NCBI GenBank assembly: GCA_947370975.1
Contig: CANBNG010000010.1
Coordinates: 62,001-126,000, forward strand
Length of the DNA: 64,000 nt
From: Beijerinckiaceae bacterium
GTDB taxonomy: Bacteria > Pseudomonadota > Alphaproteobacteria > Rhizobiales > Beijerinckiaceae
Direction of reading: 5' to 3'
A program made the translations under genes and the position numbers. The notes beneath the pieces are model-generated. The model ran no database searches. It saw nothing but the letters and a program-made list of their open reading frames with translations, and was not told where the DNA came from. This document shows, in pieces, positions 41,501 to 48,994 of this stretch (positions within the stretch are counted from its first letter, which is position 1; each line of letters starts with the position of its first letter).

Positions 41501-43381
41501 TCAGATCTCGATCTGCCCGCCGACCTCGACGACATGTGCGTGGGGAAGCTGGAAATAGTCCCGGGCGCGGAACATGTTGTTGTGCAGGAAAATGAAGATC
41601 CCGTCGGCAAGGCGCGCCCAGAATGTATCGGCCTTGTTGATGAGATGTTCGGTGCCCATGAAGAAGGACACATCCTGCAGCTTGAAGTGAAAATCATGCA
41701 CCCGCAGATAGGCGAGCGCACGCAGGATGCGCGGCATTTCAAAGAAGCCATAGTGCAAGGTGACCGCGTGGAAATTGCCGTCGAGGTGCTTCACGTCGAT
41801 CATGTTCTCCTGGGCGACCCACGGCACCAATTCCGTTTTCACATGCAGCAGGATCACCCGCTCATGGAGCACGCGGTAATGGTTGAGGCTGTAGAGCAGG
41901 GAATGAGGCACGTTGACGACATCGGGCACCATGAAAATGGCGGTGCCGGGCACGCGCAACGGCCCGTTCTGCTTGATCGAGGCCAGGAAGGCGTCAAGCG
42001 GCTGCTTGCGCTTGTTGCGCGCCTCAAGCAGGCGTGTGCGACCGGTGTTCCAGGCCATCATGACGAAGAACAGCGCGCCCGCGATGACAATCGGAAACCA
42101 GCCGCCCTCGAAGAACTTGATCGTGTTGGCCGAGAAAAACGCCAGATCGACCGTCAGGAAAATGCCAAACAGCGGAATGGCGTAAAGCGGCTTCCAATGT
42201 TCCTTGCGCACCATGACCAGATAGCCGAGCGCCGTGTCGATCGCCATCGAACCGGTGACGGCAATGCCATAGGCATTGGCCAGATTTTCCGATGAGCGGA
42301 ACGAGAGGACGAGCAGCTCGACGCAGACGAACAGGAACACGTTCACGTAATTGACGTAGACCTGCCCCATCTCCTCAGCAGACGTGTGGCGCACCTTGAT
42401 GCGCGGAATATAGCCGAGCTGCACGGCCTGATTGGTGATCGAGAAGGCGCCCGAAATCACTGCCTGCGAGGCGATGATGGTGGCAGCAGCCGCCAGAATG
42501 ACCATCGGCAGCAGCATCCACGAGGGGGCGAGCAGATAGAAGGGATTCTCGAGCGCTTGCGGATTGGACAGAAGCAGCGAGCCCTGACCCATGTAATTGA
42601 GCATCAGCGAGGGCAGCACGATCCACAGCCAGGTGCGGCGAATGGGAATGATGCCGAAATGCCCCATGTCGGCATAGAGCGCCTCGCCGCCTGTCACCGA
42701 GAGGACGACAGCACCAAGCGCGACAAAGCCGAGACCCGGATGGGCGGCGATAAAGCCCAGTCCATAGGCAGGATTAATGGCCATCAGCACATGGGGATTA
42801 TCGAAGATGGAGCGCAGCCCGAGCCCGGCCAAAGTCAGGAACCAGACGATCATGATCGGACCGAAGTAGCGGCCGATGGCGCTCGTGCCAAAACGCTGGA
42901 TCGCGAAGAAGCCGGCGATCAGGACCATGGTTATGGGAATGATATAGGCGTGCAGCGCCGGGGTGATGATGTTCAACCCCTCGACCGCGCTCAGCACAGA
43001 TATGGCCGGTGTGATGATCGAGTCGCCATAGAACATCGAGACGCCGATCAGGCCCGCCGCCAGAACAGCCCACTGCCCCTTGGGCGACTTCACAAGCCCC
43101 AGCGCAATCGAGGTCAGGGCAATGGTGCCCCCTTCCCCGTTATTGTTAGCCTTGAGGATCACGAACACATATTTGACCGTAACGACCATGATGAGCGACC
43201 AGATCATCAAGGACAGAATGGCCAGAATGTTGGTCTCGCTCGGCCCCCCGATCGCCTCGATCGATTGCTTGAACGCATAGAGCGGCGAGGTGCCAATATC
43301 GCCGTAGACGACCCCGAGCGCGGCAATCGTCAGCTTGGACGATGACGAAGAAGAATGATCGTGCCTGCTCTCGTGCTTCAT
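41501..43381 (-). CDS. kup: Low-affinity potassium uptake protein Kup
   Basis: A 626-residue proton-coupled potassium importer. The signature ALGVVYGDIGTSPLYAFK appears at residues 20-37, and GEALYADMGHFG and about 12 transmembrane helices fill residues 20-460. The cytosolic C-terminal domain (about 480-626) ends in a beta segment (VVEVGGQIEI). A serine-rich stretch (SSSSSS) near residue 11 precedes the first helix. It is a single gene with its own terminator, divergent from the toxin-antitoxin module. Confidence 0.96.
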   Translation of the reverse strand: MKHESRHDHSSSSSSKLTIAALGVVYGDIGTSPLYAFKQSIEAIGGPSETNILAILSLMIWSLIMVVTVKYVFVILKANNNGEGGTIALTSIALGLVKSPKGQWAVLAAGLIGVSMFYGDSIITPAISVLSAVEGLNIITPALHAYIIPITMVLIAGFFAIQRFGTSAIGRYFGPIMIVWFLTLAGLGLRSIFDNPHVLMAINPAYGLGFIAAHPGLGFVALGAVVLSVTGGEALYADMGHFGIIPIRRTWLWIVLPSLMLNYMGQGSLLLSNPQALENPFYLLAPSWMLLPMVILAAAATIIASQAVISGAFSITNQAVQLGYIPRIKVRHTSAEEMGQVYVNYVNVFLFVCVELLVLSFRSSENLANAYGIAVTGSMAIDTALGYLVMVRKEHWKPLYAIPLFGIFLTVDLAFFSANTIKFFEGGWFPIVIAGALFFVMMAWNTGRTRLLEARNKRKQPLDAFLASIKQNGPLRVPGTAIFMVPDVVNVPHSLLYSLNHYRVLHERVILLHVKTELVPWVAQENMIDVKHLDGNFHAVTLHYGFFEMPRILRALAYLRVHDFHFKLQDVSFFMGTEHLINKADTFWARLADGIFIFLHNNMFRARDYFQLPHAHVVEVGGQIEI

Positions 43382-43595
43382 CGGCCCAGCCCCTGCAATG
43401 ATCGGCTAGGGTCAGCGCTGGTCCTTGGTAAGGATCAGGAAAAGCCAAGCTATAGCCGTAAGATTTGGCCGGTCGGTATCACGTCAAGCTGAGCAATGCG
43501 AGCCCCGGAGGAGCGCAATCGGTGCATTGGCACAGCGATGCCGGGAATTGGGGCAATTGGGACACAGATGAGGGCTGGAGCCCCGGATTAAAGAT

Positions 43596-43643
43596 ATCGC
43601 TTTTTATCGCGAAGCCACTTAACATGCGGCGATAATATGCGAT
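43596..43643. promoter_or_regulatory. Candidate operator of the toxin-antitoxin locus
   Basis: ATCGC occurs at 43596-43600 and 43606-43610, and the inverted GCGAT at 43629-43633 and 43639-43643. Each arm therefore holds two copies spaced by one helical turn. The 15-base arms (43596-43610 and 43629-43643) match at 13 of 15 positions in inverted order with an 18-base centre. The site ends 9 bases before the toxin start, a place where antitoxin dimers usually bind to repress the locus. The right arm overlaps a TAATAT sequence that may be the -10 box. Confidence 0.55.
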
Positions 43644-43652
43644 TGTGCGACT

Positions 43653-43904
43653 ATGAAAACGATCATCCTCACAGACGCTGCAGCGAAAGACCTCGCGAGG
43701 CTCCCTGAGCACGATCAGGCCGCGATCGAAAGCGCGTTGGAAGATTATGCGATCTGGGGTCGCGGCAATGTCATCGCGCTTCAGGGGCGCGCAGGTTTTC
43801 GGATGCGGGTCGGCGCTTACCGGGTGATCTTCGACGAGGACGCGACCACGATCCTCGCCATCTACATCGGTCGCCGCTCAACGACGACGTACACGAGGAA
43901 CTGA
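43653..43904 (+). CDS. RelE/ParE-family toxin
   Basis: An 83-residue protein with the RelE/ParE fold pattern: an N-terminal helix AAAKDLARLPEHDQAAIESAL followed by beta strands ending GRAGFRMRVGAYRVIFDED and AIYIGRRSTTTY. The RMRVGAYRVIFD strand is the hallmark. RelE-type members cut mRNA on the ribosome and ParE-type members poison gyrase; sequence alone does not separate them, although the C-terminal Arg and Tyr residues are compatible with RelE-like RNA cutting. The antitoxin gene follows after 4 bases, so the toxin comes first, as in HigBA-like systems. Confidence 0.83.
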   Translation: MKTIILTDAAAKDLARLPEHDQAAIESALEDYAIWGRGNVIALQGRAGFRMRVGAYRVIFDEDATTILAIYIGRRSTTTYTRN

Positions 43905-43908
43905 GGCC

Positions 43909-44310
43909 ATGGACATCAATCCAAAATTTATCGAGGCCAATGGCATCGAACTCGTTGTCCTCACCAGATCCGAGTACGAGGCGCTTGTCGATGCTGTGTC
44001 GGAAGCTGAGGAGATGGCAGCCGACATCGCAATCTACGACGAACGCAAGGCCGCGCTTGAGCGCGGTGAAAGCGGTGCTTTGCCGGCGGAGGTGAGCGCG
44101 CGCATATTGAAAGGCGAAAGCATCCTGAAGGCCCTGCGCAACTGGCGCGGCAAGACGCAAATGGAGCTCTCGCTTTTGACCGGCATTGGCCAAGGCTATC
44201 TCAGCGACCTTGAGTTGGGTCGGCGCACCGGAACGCCAGAGACGCTGCGCGAGATCGCGCAGACACTCGATGTGCCGGTTGTGTGGCTGATCAATGAGCC
44301 GAGGGCTTAG
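43909..44310 (+). CDS. Two-domain antitoxin: Phd/YefM-like start plus XRE helix-turn-helix
   Basis: A 133-residue protein. Residues 10-30 (GIELVVLTRSEYEALVDAV) resemble the strand and helix common to Phd/YefM antitoxins, and residues 31-75 are an acidic helical linker that probably wraps the toxin. Residues 78-128 form an XRE-type DNA-binding domain (LRNWRGKTQMELSLLTGIGQ and YLSDLELGRRTGTPETL). It should neutralise the RelE-type toxin and repress the locus, probably at the repeats at 43596-43643. Its start lies 4 bases after the toxin stop. Confidence 0.8.
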   Translation: MDINPKFIEANGIELVVLTRSEYEALVDAVSEAEEMAADIAIYDERKAALERGESGALPAEVSARILKGESILKALRNWRGKTQMELSLLTGIGQGYLSDLELGRRTGTPETLREIAQTLDVPVVWLINEPRA

Positions 44311-44317
44311 CAATCGA

Positions 44318-44343
44318 ATTCCCAAACTGGAAAGTTTGGGAAT
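44318..44343. other. Perfect 11-bp hairpin between antitoxin and tRNA-Phe
   Basis: ATTCCCAAACT at 44318-44328 pairs perfectly with AGTTTGGGAAT at 44333-44343 around a GGAA loop, starting 8 bases after the antitoxin stop. There is no T run on either side, so it is not a standard terminator. It may still protect or end the toxin-antitoxin mRNA or the converging tRNA transcript. Confidence 0.45.
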
Positions 44344-44385
44344 GAGAGAAGAAAGCCAAAATATTTAGATGGGAAAGTAAGGAAG

Positions 44386-44461
44386 TGGTGCCCGGGGACG
44401 GAGTCGAACCGCCGACACTGCGATTTTCAGTCGCATGCTCTACCAACTGAGCTACCCGGGC
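44386..44461 (-). tRNA. tRNA-Phe (anticodon GAA)
   Basis: On the minus strand a 76-base cloverleaf begins GCCCGGGTAGCTCAGTTGG. The acceptor arm GCCCGGG pairs with CCCGGGC near the 3' end. The anticodon stem TGCGA/TCGCA encloses loop CTGAAAA with anticodon GAA. The T arm contains GGTTCGACTCC, and CCA is encoded (plus-strand 44386-44388). It lies downstream of infA-maf-yacG, a gene order common in alphaproteobacteria. Confidence 0.97.
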
Positions 44462-44602
44462 GTCTCGGGCGCGGCTAGCCGCGCCTCAAGAGTGGGCGGT
44501 TTATAGGAAGGCTGCGGCGACTTGTCCAGCCATCGCGCGCGCTTTCCGCACACAAACCGAAATTTTCCTGAAGGATGGCGCAAAGCGCCTGTGCGCGCGG
44601 GC

Positions 44603-44827
44603 TTAATCGTCCTCGTGGCGGCGGGGTGCGCTGGCGGGCGCGGCGTCTTCGTCCTCGTCGGGATCGGTCGGGGCTGCGGGAATCGCATAGCGTCCGCCAA
44701 GCCAGCCGGCGAGGTCGAGGTCTGCGCAGCGCTTCGAGCAGAACGGGCGATAGGCCTCAACCGAAGGTTTGCGGCACATCGGACAGGGTGCGGCTTTCGC
44801 CGCCGTATTGTCATTGGCTATGTTCAT
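44603..44827 (-). CDS. yacG: DNA gyrase inhibitor YacG (zinc-finger protein)
   Basis: A 74-residue protein with one zinc site formed by C15, C18, C30 and C34 (APCPMCRKP and FCSKRCADLD), followed by LAGWLGGRYAIP, the YacG signature. In Escherichia coli YacG binds GyrB and blocks gyrase binding to DNA. The C-terminal tail is acidic and then basic. ATG at 44827 was chosen because the family begins just before the first cysteine pair; the frame continues upstream into maf. The gene is the third of infA-maf-yacG. Confidence 0.92.
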   Translation of the reverse strand: MNIANDNTAAKAAPCPMCRKPSVEAYRPFCSKRCADLDLAGWLGGRYAIPAAPTDPDEDEDAAPASAPRRHEDD

Positions 44828-44843
44828 GCGTGCACCGAAGGGC

Positions 44844-45506
44844 TCAGACGCGGTTGAGCCAGAGGAGATGGGCCGGATAGCCTTCGCCTGCAAGAAGCGA
44901 CATGGTTTCATAGAGCGGCAGACCGACGACGCTCGGGTAGGAACCAACCAGATTGACGACAAAGGCTCCTGCGAGGCCCTGGATGGCATAGCCGCCCGCC
45001 TTGCCCCGCCATTCGCCAGAGGCGAGATAGGCCTCCGTCTCGGCGTCGGAGAGGCGTTTGAAGCGCACGCGGCTTTCCACCAGGCGATTGCGCACGGCGC
45101 CCTTGGGTGTCACCAGCGTGACGCCGGTGAAGACCCGATGCGCGCGACCCGACAACAAGCGCAGACAGGCGGCGGCCTCGTCGGTGACTTCGCATTTGGG
45201 CAGGATGCGGCGACCCACCGCCACCACCGTATCGGCGGCGAGCGTGAAAGCCCCAGCAAGATCGGGGTTCTTTTGCACGAGCGCTGCGGCAGCCTCGGCC
45301 TTTTCGCGGCCAAGGCGCGCCGCGAGTGTGCGGGGCAATTCGTTGCGGCGGGGCGTCTCGTCGAGATCGGCGGGCAGCAGCGCATCGGGTTCAAAGCCGA
45401 TTTGCTGCAGCAACGCGAGACGGCGCGGCGAGGCCGAAGCCAGCACGAGTTTGGGGCGCCAAGTTTCCTGTCGTTGCGACTGGGCTTCGTGGGTCACGCG
45501 CACCAT
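44844..45506 (-). CDS. maf: Maf-family nucleotide pyrophosphatase (YhdE-like)
   Basis: A 220-residue enzyme that hydrolyses non-standard or excess nucleoside triphosphates. The phosphate-binding LVLASASPRRLALL is at residues 20-33, the catalytic aspartate is in AADTVVAVG near residue 92, and KAGGYAIQGLAGAFV follows near residue 170, as in the dTTP/UTP-acting YhdE subgroup. An N-terminal extension of about 15 residues precedes the fold, so a start further in is possible. It lies between infA and yacG with 51 and 16 bases of spacing. Confidence 0.92.
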   Translation of the reverse strand: MVRVTHEAQSQRQETWRPKLVLASASPRRLALLQQIGFEPDALLPADLDETPRRNELPRTLAARLGREKAEAAAALVQKNPDLAGAFTLAADTVVAVGRRILPKCEVTDEAAACLRLLSGRAHRVFTGVTLVTPKGAVRNRLVESRVRFKRLSDAETEAYLASGEWRGKAGGYAIQGLAGAFVVNLVGSYPSVVGLPLYETMSLLAGEGYPAHLLWLNRV

Positions 45507-45557
45507 TTCTCCGCTTGCCGCGGGGCGGGCAAAAGACCCGCCACCGCAGGCCAGAGC

Positions 45558-45776
45558 TTACTTGAAGCGATAAGTGATCCGGCCCTTGGTCAGATCATAA
45601 GGCGTCATTTCAACGAGCACCTTGTCACCCGTGAGCACGCGGATGCGGTTCTTGCGCATCTTGCCTGCCGTGTGAGCGATGATTTCGTGGTCATTCTCGA
45701 GCTTGACGCGGAACGTCGCGTTGGGGAGCAACTCGCTCACCACGCCCGGGAACTCCAGCAATTCTTCTTTCGACAT
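45558..45776 (-). CDS. infA: Translation initiation factor IF-1
   Basis: The 72-residue S1-fold protein that occupies the ribosomal A site during initiation. The sequence is complete and highly typical: FPGVVSELLPNATFRVKLEN, HTAGKMRKNRIRVLTGDKV and the C-terminus KGRITYRFK. It is the first gene of infA-maf-yacG. The 220 bases upstream (45777-45996) hold GC-rich inverted segments around CTCCGG but no feature that can be named. Confidence 0.98.
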   Translation of the reverse strand: MSKEELLEFPGVVSELLPNATFRVKLENDHEIIAHTAGKMRKNRIRVLTGDKVLVEMTPYDLTKGRITYRFK

Positions 45777-45996
45777 GTTTCAGTGCATCTCCGGCGGCGG
45801 GCAGGCCCTCCCGGAGTCCGATCCGGAGCGATGCGCTCCCGGTCTCCGGCGGTCCTGACGAACCGTGCCCATGGGTGAAGTGCCCGGACCCTAATCGAGA
45901 ACGGACGATTTGTGAACTGAAGAGGAGGCCCCGCCAGCGCAATCTTGCAGGAAACAGCGGCAAAAGCGCAAAACGCACGCTTTTACACGCAAAGTT

Positions 45997-46827
45997 TCAG
46001 CCTGGTTGTGCCTCCGAAGGGGGCGCAGCCACCTGAGCGGCGGCCTCATCCTGGCGTGAAAAGGCCTGATGGCGGCGAACCGCAAGAGGAATGAGCGCCA
46101 GATAGGCCAGCGTCAGGCCGATCAGCACTTCCATCGTGAACGTCGCCAGCAGCAGCACGAAGGCCGCCACGGCAAAGAGCACGGGGATGAAATATTCGCG
46201 CGGGACGCGCCCCAATTGCTTGCCGCTGAAATGGGGAATGCGGCTCACCATCAGGAAGGCGATGGCCAGCACATAGAGAATCTCGAGCGCGACGATGAAC
46301 TGATTGTCGGGCAGGCCCAGCACCGAATAGCGCAGATAGATCGGCAGCATGGCGATGATGGCGCCGGCGGGCGCCGGCATGCCGACGAAAAACTGCGCGT
46401 GCCAGGCGGGCTTGTCAGGATCTTCGATCATGACGTTGAAGCGCGCGAGGCGCAGCGCCGCCGCAATGGCAAAGACCATGGCCGCAAACCAGCCAAGGCT
46501 GCGGATATCGTGCAGGCTCCAGAAATAGAGCAGAAACGCCGGTGCGACGCCGAAATCCACGAAATCGGCAAGCGAATCGAGTTCAGCGCCAAACCGCGAG
46601 GTGCCGTCGATTGCGCGAGCGAGCCGGCCGTCGAGCCCGTCGAGCACGGCGGCGCAGACGATGAAGACGGCCGCCATCTCGAACTTGCCCTCCGCCGCAA
46701 AGCGGATGGACGTCAGGCCGAGACAGATCGCCAGCAGCGTCACGAGATTGGGCAGAACGATGCGCATCGGCACGCGCGAGAATCCGCGCTTGCGCTGCCC
46801 ATTCACCGGAGTGCCCTGCTCGTTCAT
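45997..46827 (-). CDS. pssA: CDP-diacylglycerol-serine O-phosphatidyltransferase
   Basis: Makes phosphatidylserine from CDP-diacylglycerol and serine. The 276-residue membrane protein shows the CDP-alcohol phosphotransferase signature DGLDGRLARAIDGTSRFGAE followed by LDSLADFVDFG, with all catalytic aspartates. About eight hydrophobic segments follow. ATG at 46827, with GGACGGAG upstream, is preferred to GTG at 46854. psd lies directly upstream on the same strand, and the pair supplies phosphatidylethanolamine. Confidence 0.94.
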   Translation of the reverse strand: MNEQGTPVNGQRKRGFSRVPMRIVLPNLVTLLAICLGLTSIRFAAEGKFEMAAVFIVCAAVLDGLDGRLARAIDGTSRFGAELDSLADFVDFGVAPAFLLYFWSLHDIRSLGWFAAMVFAIAAALRLARFNVMIEDPDKPAWHAQFFVGMPAPAGAIIAMLPIYLRYSVLGLPDNQFIVALEILYVLAIAFLMVSRIPHFSGKQLGRVPREYFIPVLFAVAAFVLLLATFTMEVLIGLTLAYLALIPLAVRRHQAFSRQDEAAAQVAAPPSEAQPG

Positions 46828-46875
46828 TGCGGCTCCGTCCTGCTCGATGGTCACACTATACCCCGTTTTTCCGGC

Positions 46876-47574
46876 TCAGCCGACTTTGTAGCTGCGCCTG
46901 GGCTCGACCGAAGAAAGGTCAGCCAGCACGGTCTCGCCGGCAATCGCATGCGCGCCAAGGCCCACCAGCGGCACGGCATTGTCGGGCATGTAGACATCGA
47001 CGCGCGAGCCAAAGCGGATCAGGCCAAAACGCTCGCCCGTGCCAATCGAATCGCCCTCGCGGACGAAGCAGAGAATGCGGCGCGCGATGAGGCCCGCAAT
47101 CTGCACCACGCCGAAACGGCCCTGCGGCGTATCGATGATGAGCGAATTGCGCTCATTGTCTTCGCTGGCCTTGTCGAGATCGGCATTGAGGAAAAGGCCG
47201 GGCTTGTAGGCAACACGGGTGATGCGGCCTGTCACAGGCGCACGGTTCACGTGGCAGTCGAAGACCGACATGAAGACCGTGATGCGTGAGAGCGGCTTGT
47301 CGCCAAGGCCAAGCTCGGGCGGAGGCACGAAATAGCCGATGGAGGAGACAATGCCATCTGCGGGGGACACGATGAGGCCCTCGCGCAGCGGCGTCACCCG
47401 CGGCGGATCGCGGAAGAAATAGGCGCACCAGGCGGTGAGGATGCCACCGATCCAGCCCAGCGGCGACCAGATCCAGGCGAGGATCACGGCGCCGAGCGCA
47501 AAGATGGCGATGAATTTATACCCTTCCGGATGGATCGGGACGATCTGCCGGCGGACGGAATCGAGCATGGACAT
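46876..47574 (-). CDS. psd: Phosphatidylserine decarboxylase proenzyme
   Basis: Converts phosphatidylserine to phosphatidylethanolamine. It is the short form of the enzyme (232 residues), with a membrane helix near residues 20-45 and AYFFRDPPRVTP after it. The self-cleavage site is G189-S190 in LIRFGSRVDVYMP, where the serine becomes the pyruvoyl cofactor. PADGIVSSI, SVFDCHVNRAPV and EDNERNSL are also typical. ATG at 47574 (or 47568) is the start; a longer frame upstream has no family match. pssA follows. Confidence 0.95.
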   Translation of the reverse strand: MSMLDSVRRQIVPIHPEGYKFIAIFALGAVILAWIWSPLGWIGGILTAWCAYFFRDPPRVTPLREGLIVSPADGIVSSIGYFVPPPELGLGDKPLSRITVFMSVFDCHVNRAPVTGRITRVAYKPGLFLNADLDKASEDNERNSLIIDTPQGRFGVVQIAGLIARRILCFVREGDSIGTGERFGLIRFGSRVDVYMPDNAVPLVGLGAHAIAGETVLADLSSVEPRRSYKVG

Positions 47575-47758
47575 GGGCTGGCTGTGGCTCCGGTTCTGTC
47601 GCCTTTTCGCAAATCGGGAGCAGGAAGTCACGCGCGCAGGCAAACTTGCCTATAATGAAACACAGAAGAAAGCCGGATCTCTGATGCCGGACGAGGCGTT
47701 GGCGAGGGCAATTGCGTCCCCTCCCGCTCAAAAGCTGCGCCCGAGAAAGACAATTTCG

Positions 47759-48835
47759 ATGAAGCTTTTCCAGTGCCAGGTTTGCAGCCAGCCGCTCTTT
47801 TTCGAGAATGCGCTCTGCGAAAAATGCGGCCATCGGCTGGGGTTTGATCCCAAGGCGCGGCAATTGATGGCGCTGGAGCCTGCGGGGGGCGATCTCTGGC
47901 AGGAGGCCCAACCGGGTGCAGCGAGCCGCTGGCGCTTTTGCACCAATGCGACGCAGGGCGTCTGCAATTGGCTCGTGCCGCACGACAGCGCTCAGACGCT
48001 TTGCGTGTCCTGCCGACACAACCGCATGATCCCCGATCTCGCCGAGCCTCAGCATCTCGAGCGCTGGCGGCGGATCGAGAGCGCCAAGCACCGCCTCATC
48101 TATACGCTGCTCGCACTCGATCTGCCCTTGCCCACGCGGGCACAGGACGCCAAGGGGCTTGCCTTCGATATTCTGGCGAGCGCGCAGGGCGGACCGCCCG
48201 TGATGACGGGCCATGAGGATGGGCTCGTCACGCTCAATCTTGGCGAAGCCGATGATGGCGAACGCGAGAAGCGGCGCACTGACATGGGCGAAACCTACCG
48301 CACGCTGCTTGGCCATGTGCGCCACGAAATCGGGCATTTCTATTGGGAGCGCCTTGTGCGCGATGGCGGGCGCATCGAGGCCTTTCGCTCACTTTTTGGC
48401 GACGAGCGCGCCGATTACGCCTCTGCCCTTCAGCGCCATTATGCGCAAGGGCCCGCCCCCGACTGGCAGATGCATTATGTGAGCACCTATGCGAGCGCCC
48501 ATCCGTGGGAGGATTTTGCCGAGACCTTCGCGCATTATCTGCACATCGTCGATACGCTCGAGACCGCCAATGCCTTCGGGCTCGAAGTGCATCCGCGCAT
48601 CCGCGCCGCCGCCGATATATCTTCGCAGATCGATGTCGACGCTCATCACGCGCGCGACATTGGCCATTTGATCGACGCCTGGCTGCCCCTTTGCTTTGCG
48701 GTCAATTCGCTCAATCGCAGCATGGGCCAGCCCGATCTTTATCCCTTCGTCCTGTCGCCGCAGGCGATCGCCAAGCTCGGATTCGTGCAGGAGCTGGTTC
48801 ATCGCCCACCGCAGGCCCCGGAGCATTTTGCCTGA
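47759..48835 (+). CDS. Putative zinc-binding metallopeptidase with double zinc ribbon (DUF2248-like)
   Basis: A 358-residue soluble protein. The N-terminus has two likely zinc ribbons, C6-C9-C20-C23 (FQCQVCSQP, LCEKCGH) and C61-C69-C82-C85. The catalytic part carries H189-E190-x-x-H193 (VRHEIGHFYWE), a zincin motif, and a later WEDFAETFAHYLHI that could supply the third ligand. No signal peptide is present, so it works in the cytosol. Its substrate is unknown. The transglutaminase/ATP-grasp operon starts 160 bases downstream on the same strand, and I recall such peptidases near these clusters in other alphaproteobacteria, so a role in trimming their product is suggested (inference). Confidence 0.82.
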   Translation: MKLFQCQVCSQPLFFENALCEKCGHRLGFDPKARQLMALEPAGGDLWQEAQPGAASRWRFCTNATQGVCNWLVPHDSAQTLCVSCRHNRMIPDLAEPQHLERWRRIESAKHRLIYTLLALDLPLPTRAQDAKGLAFDILASAQGGPPVMTGHEDGLVTLNLGEADDGEREKRRTDMGETYRTLLGHVRHEIGHFYWERLVRDGGRIEAFRSLFGDERADYASALQRHYAQGPAPDWQMHYVSTYASAHPWEDFAETFAHYLHIVDTLETANAFGLEVHPRIRAAADISSQIDVDAHHARDIGHLIDAWLPLCFAVNSLNRSMGQPDLYPFVLSPQAIAKLGFVQELVHRPPQAPEHFA

Positions 48836-48994
48836 TTTGCATCCCCTTTGCGCAACGCCTGTCACAATGTTTGGCAGGACGATCAATGCGCAGGCAAAAG
48901 TGTATTTTCCTGCCTGTCGAAAAGCCTGTTTCGATTGACACGACGTGGGGCAGGCAGAGACTACAGGCTCGGGTTATATGCGCCCGGTCCTGCA

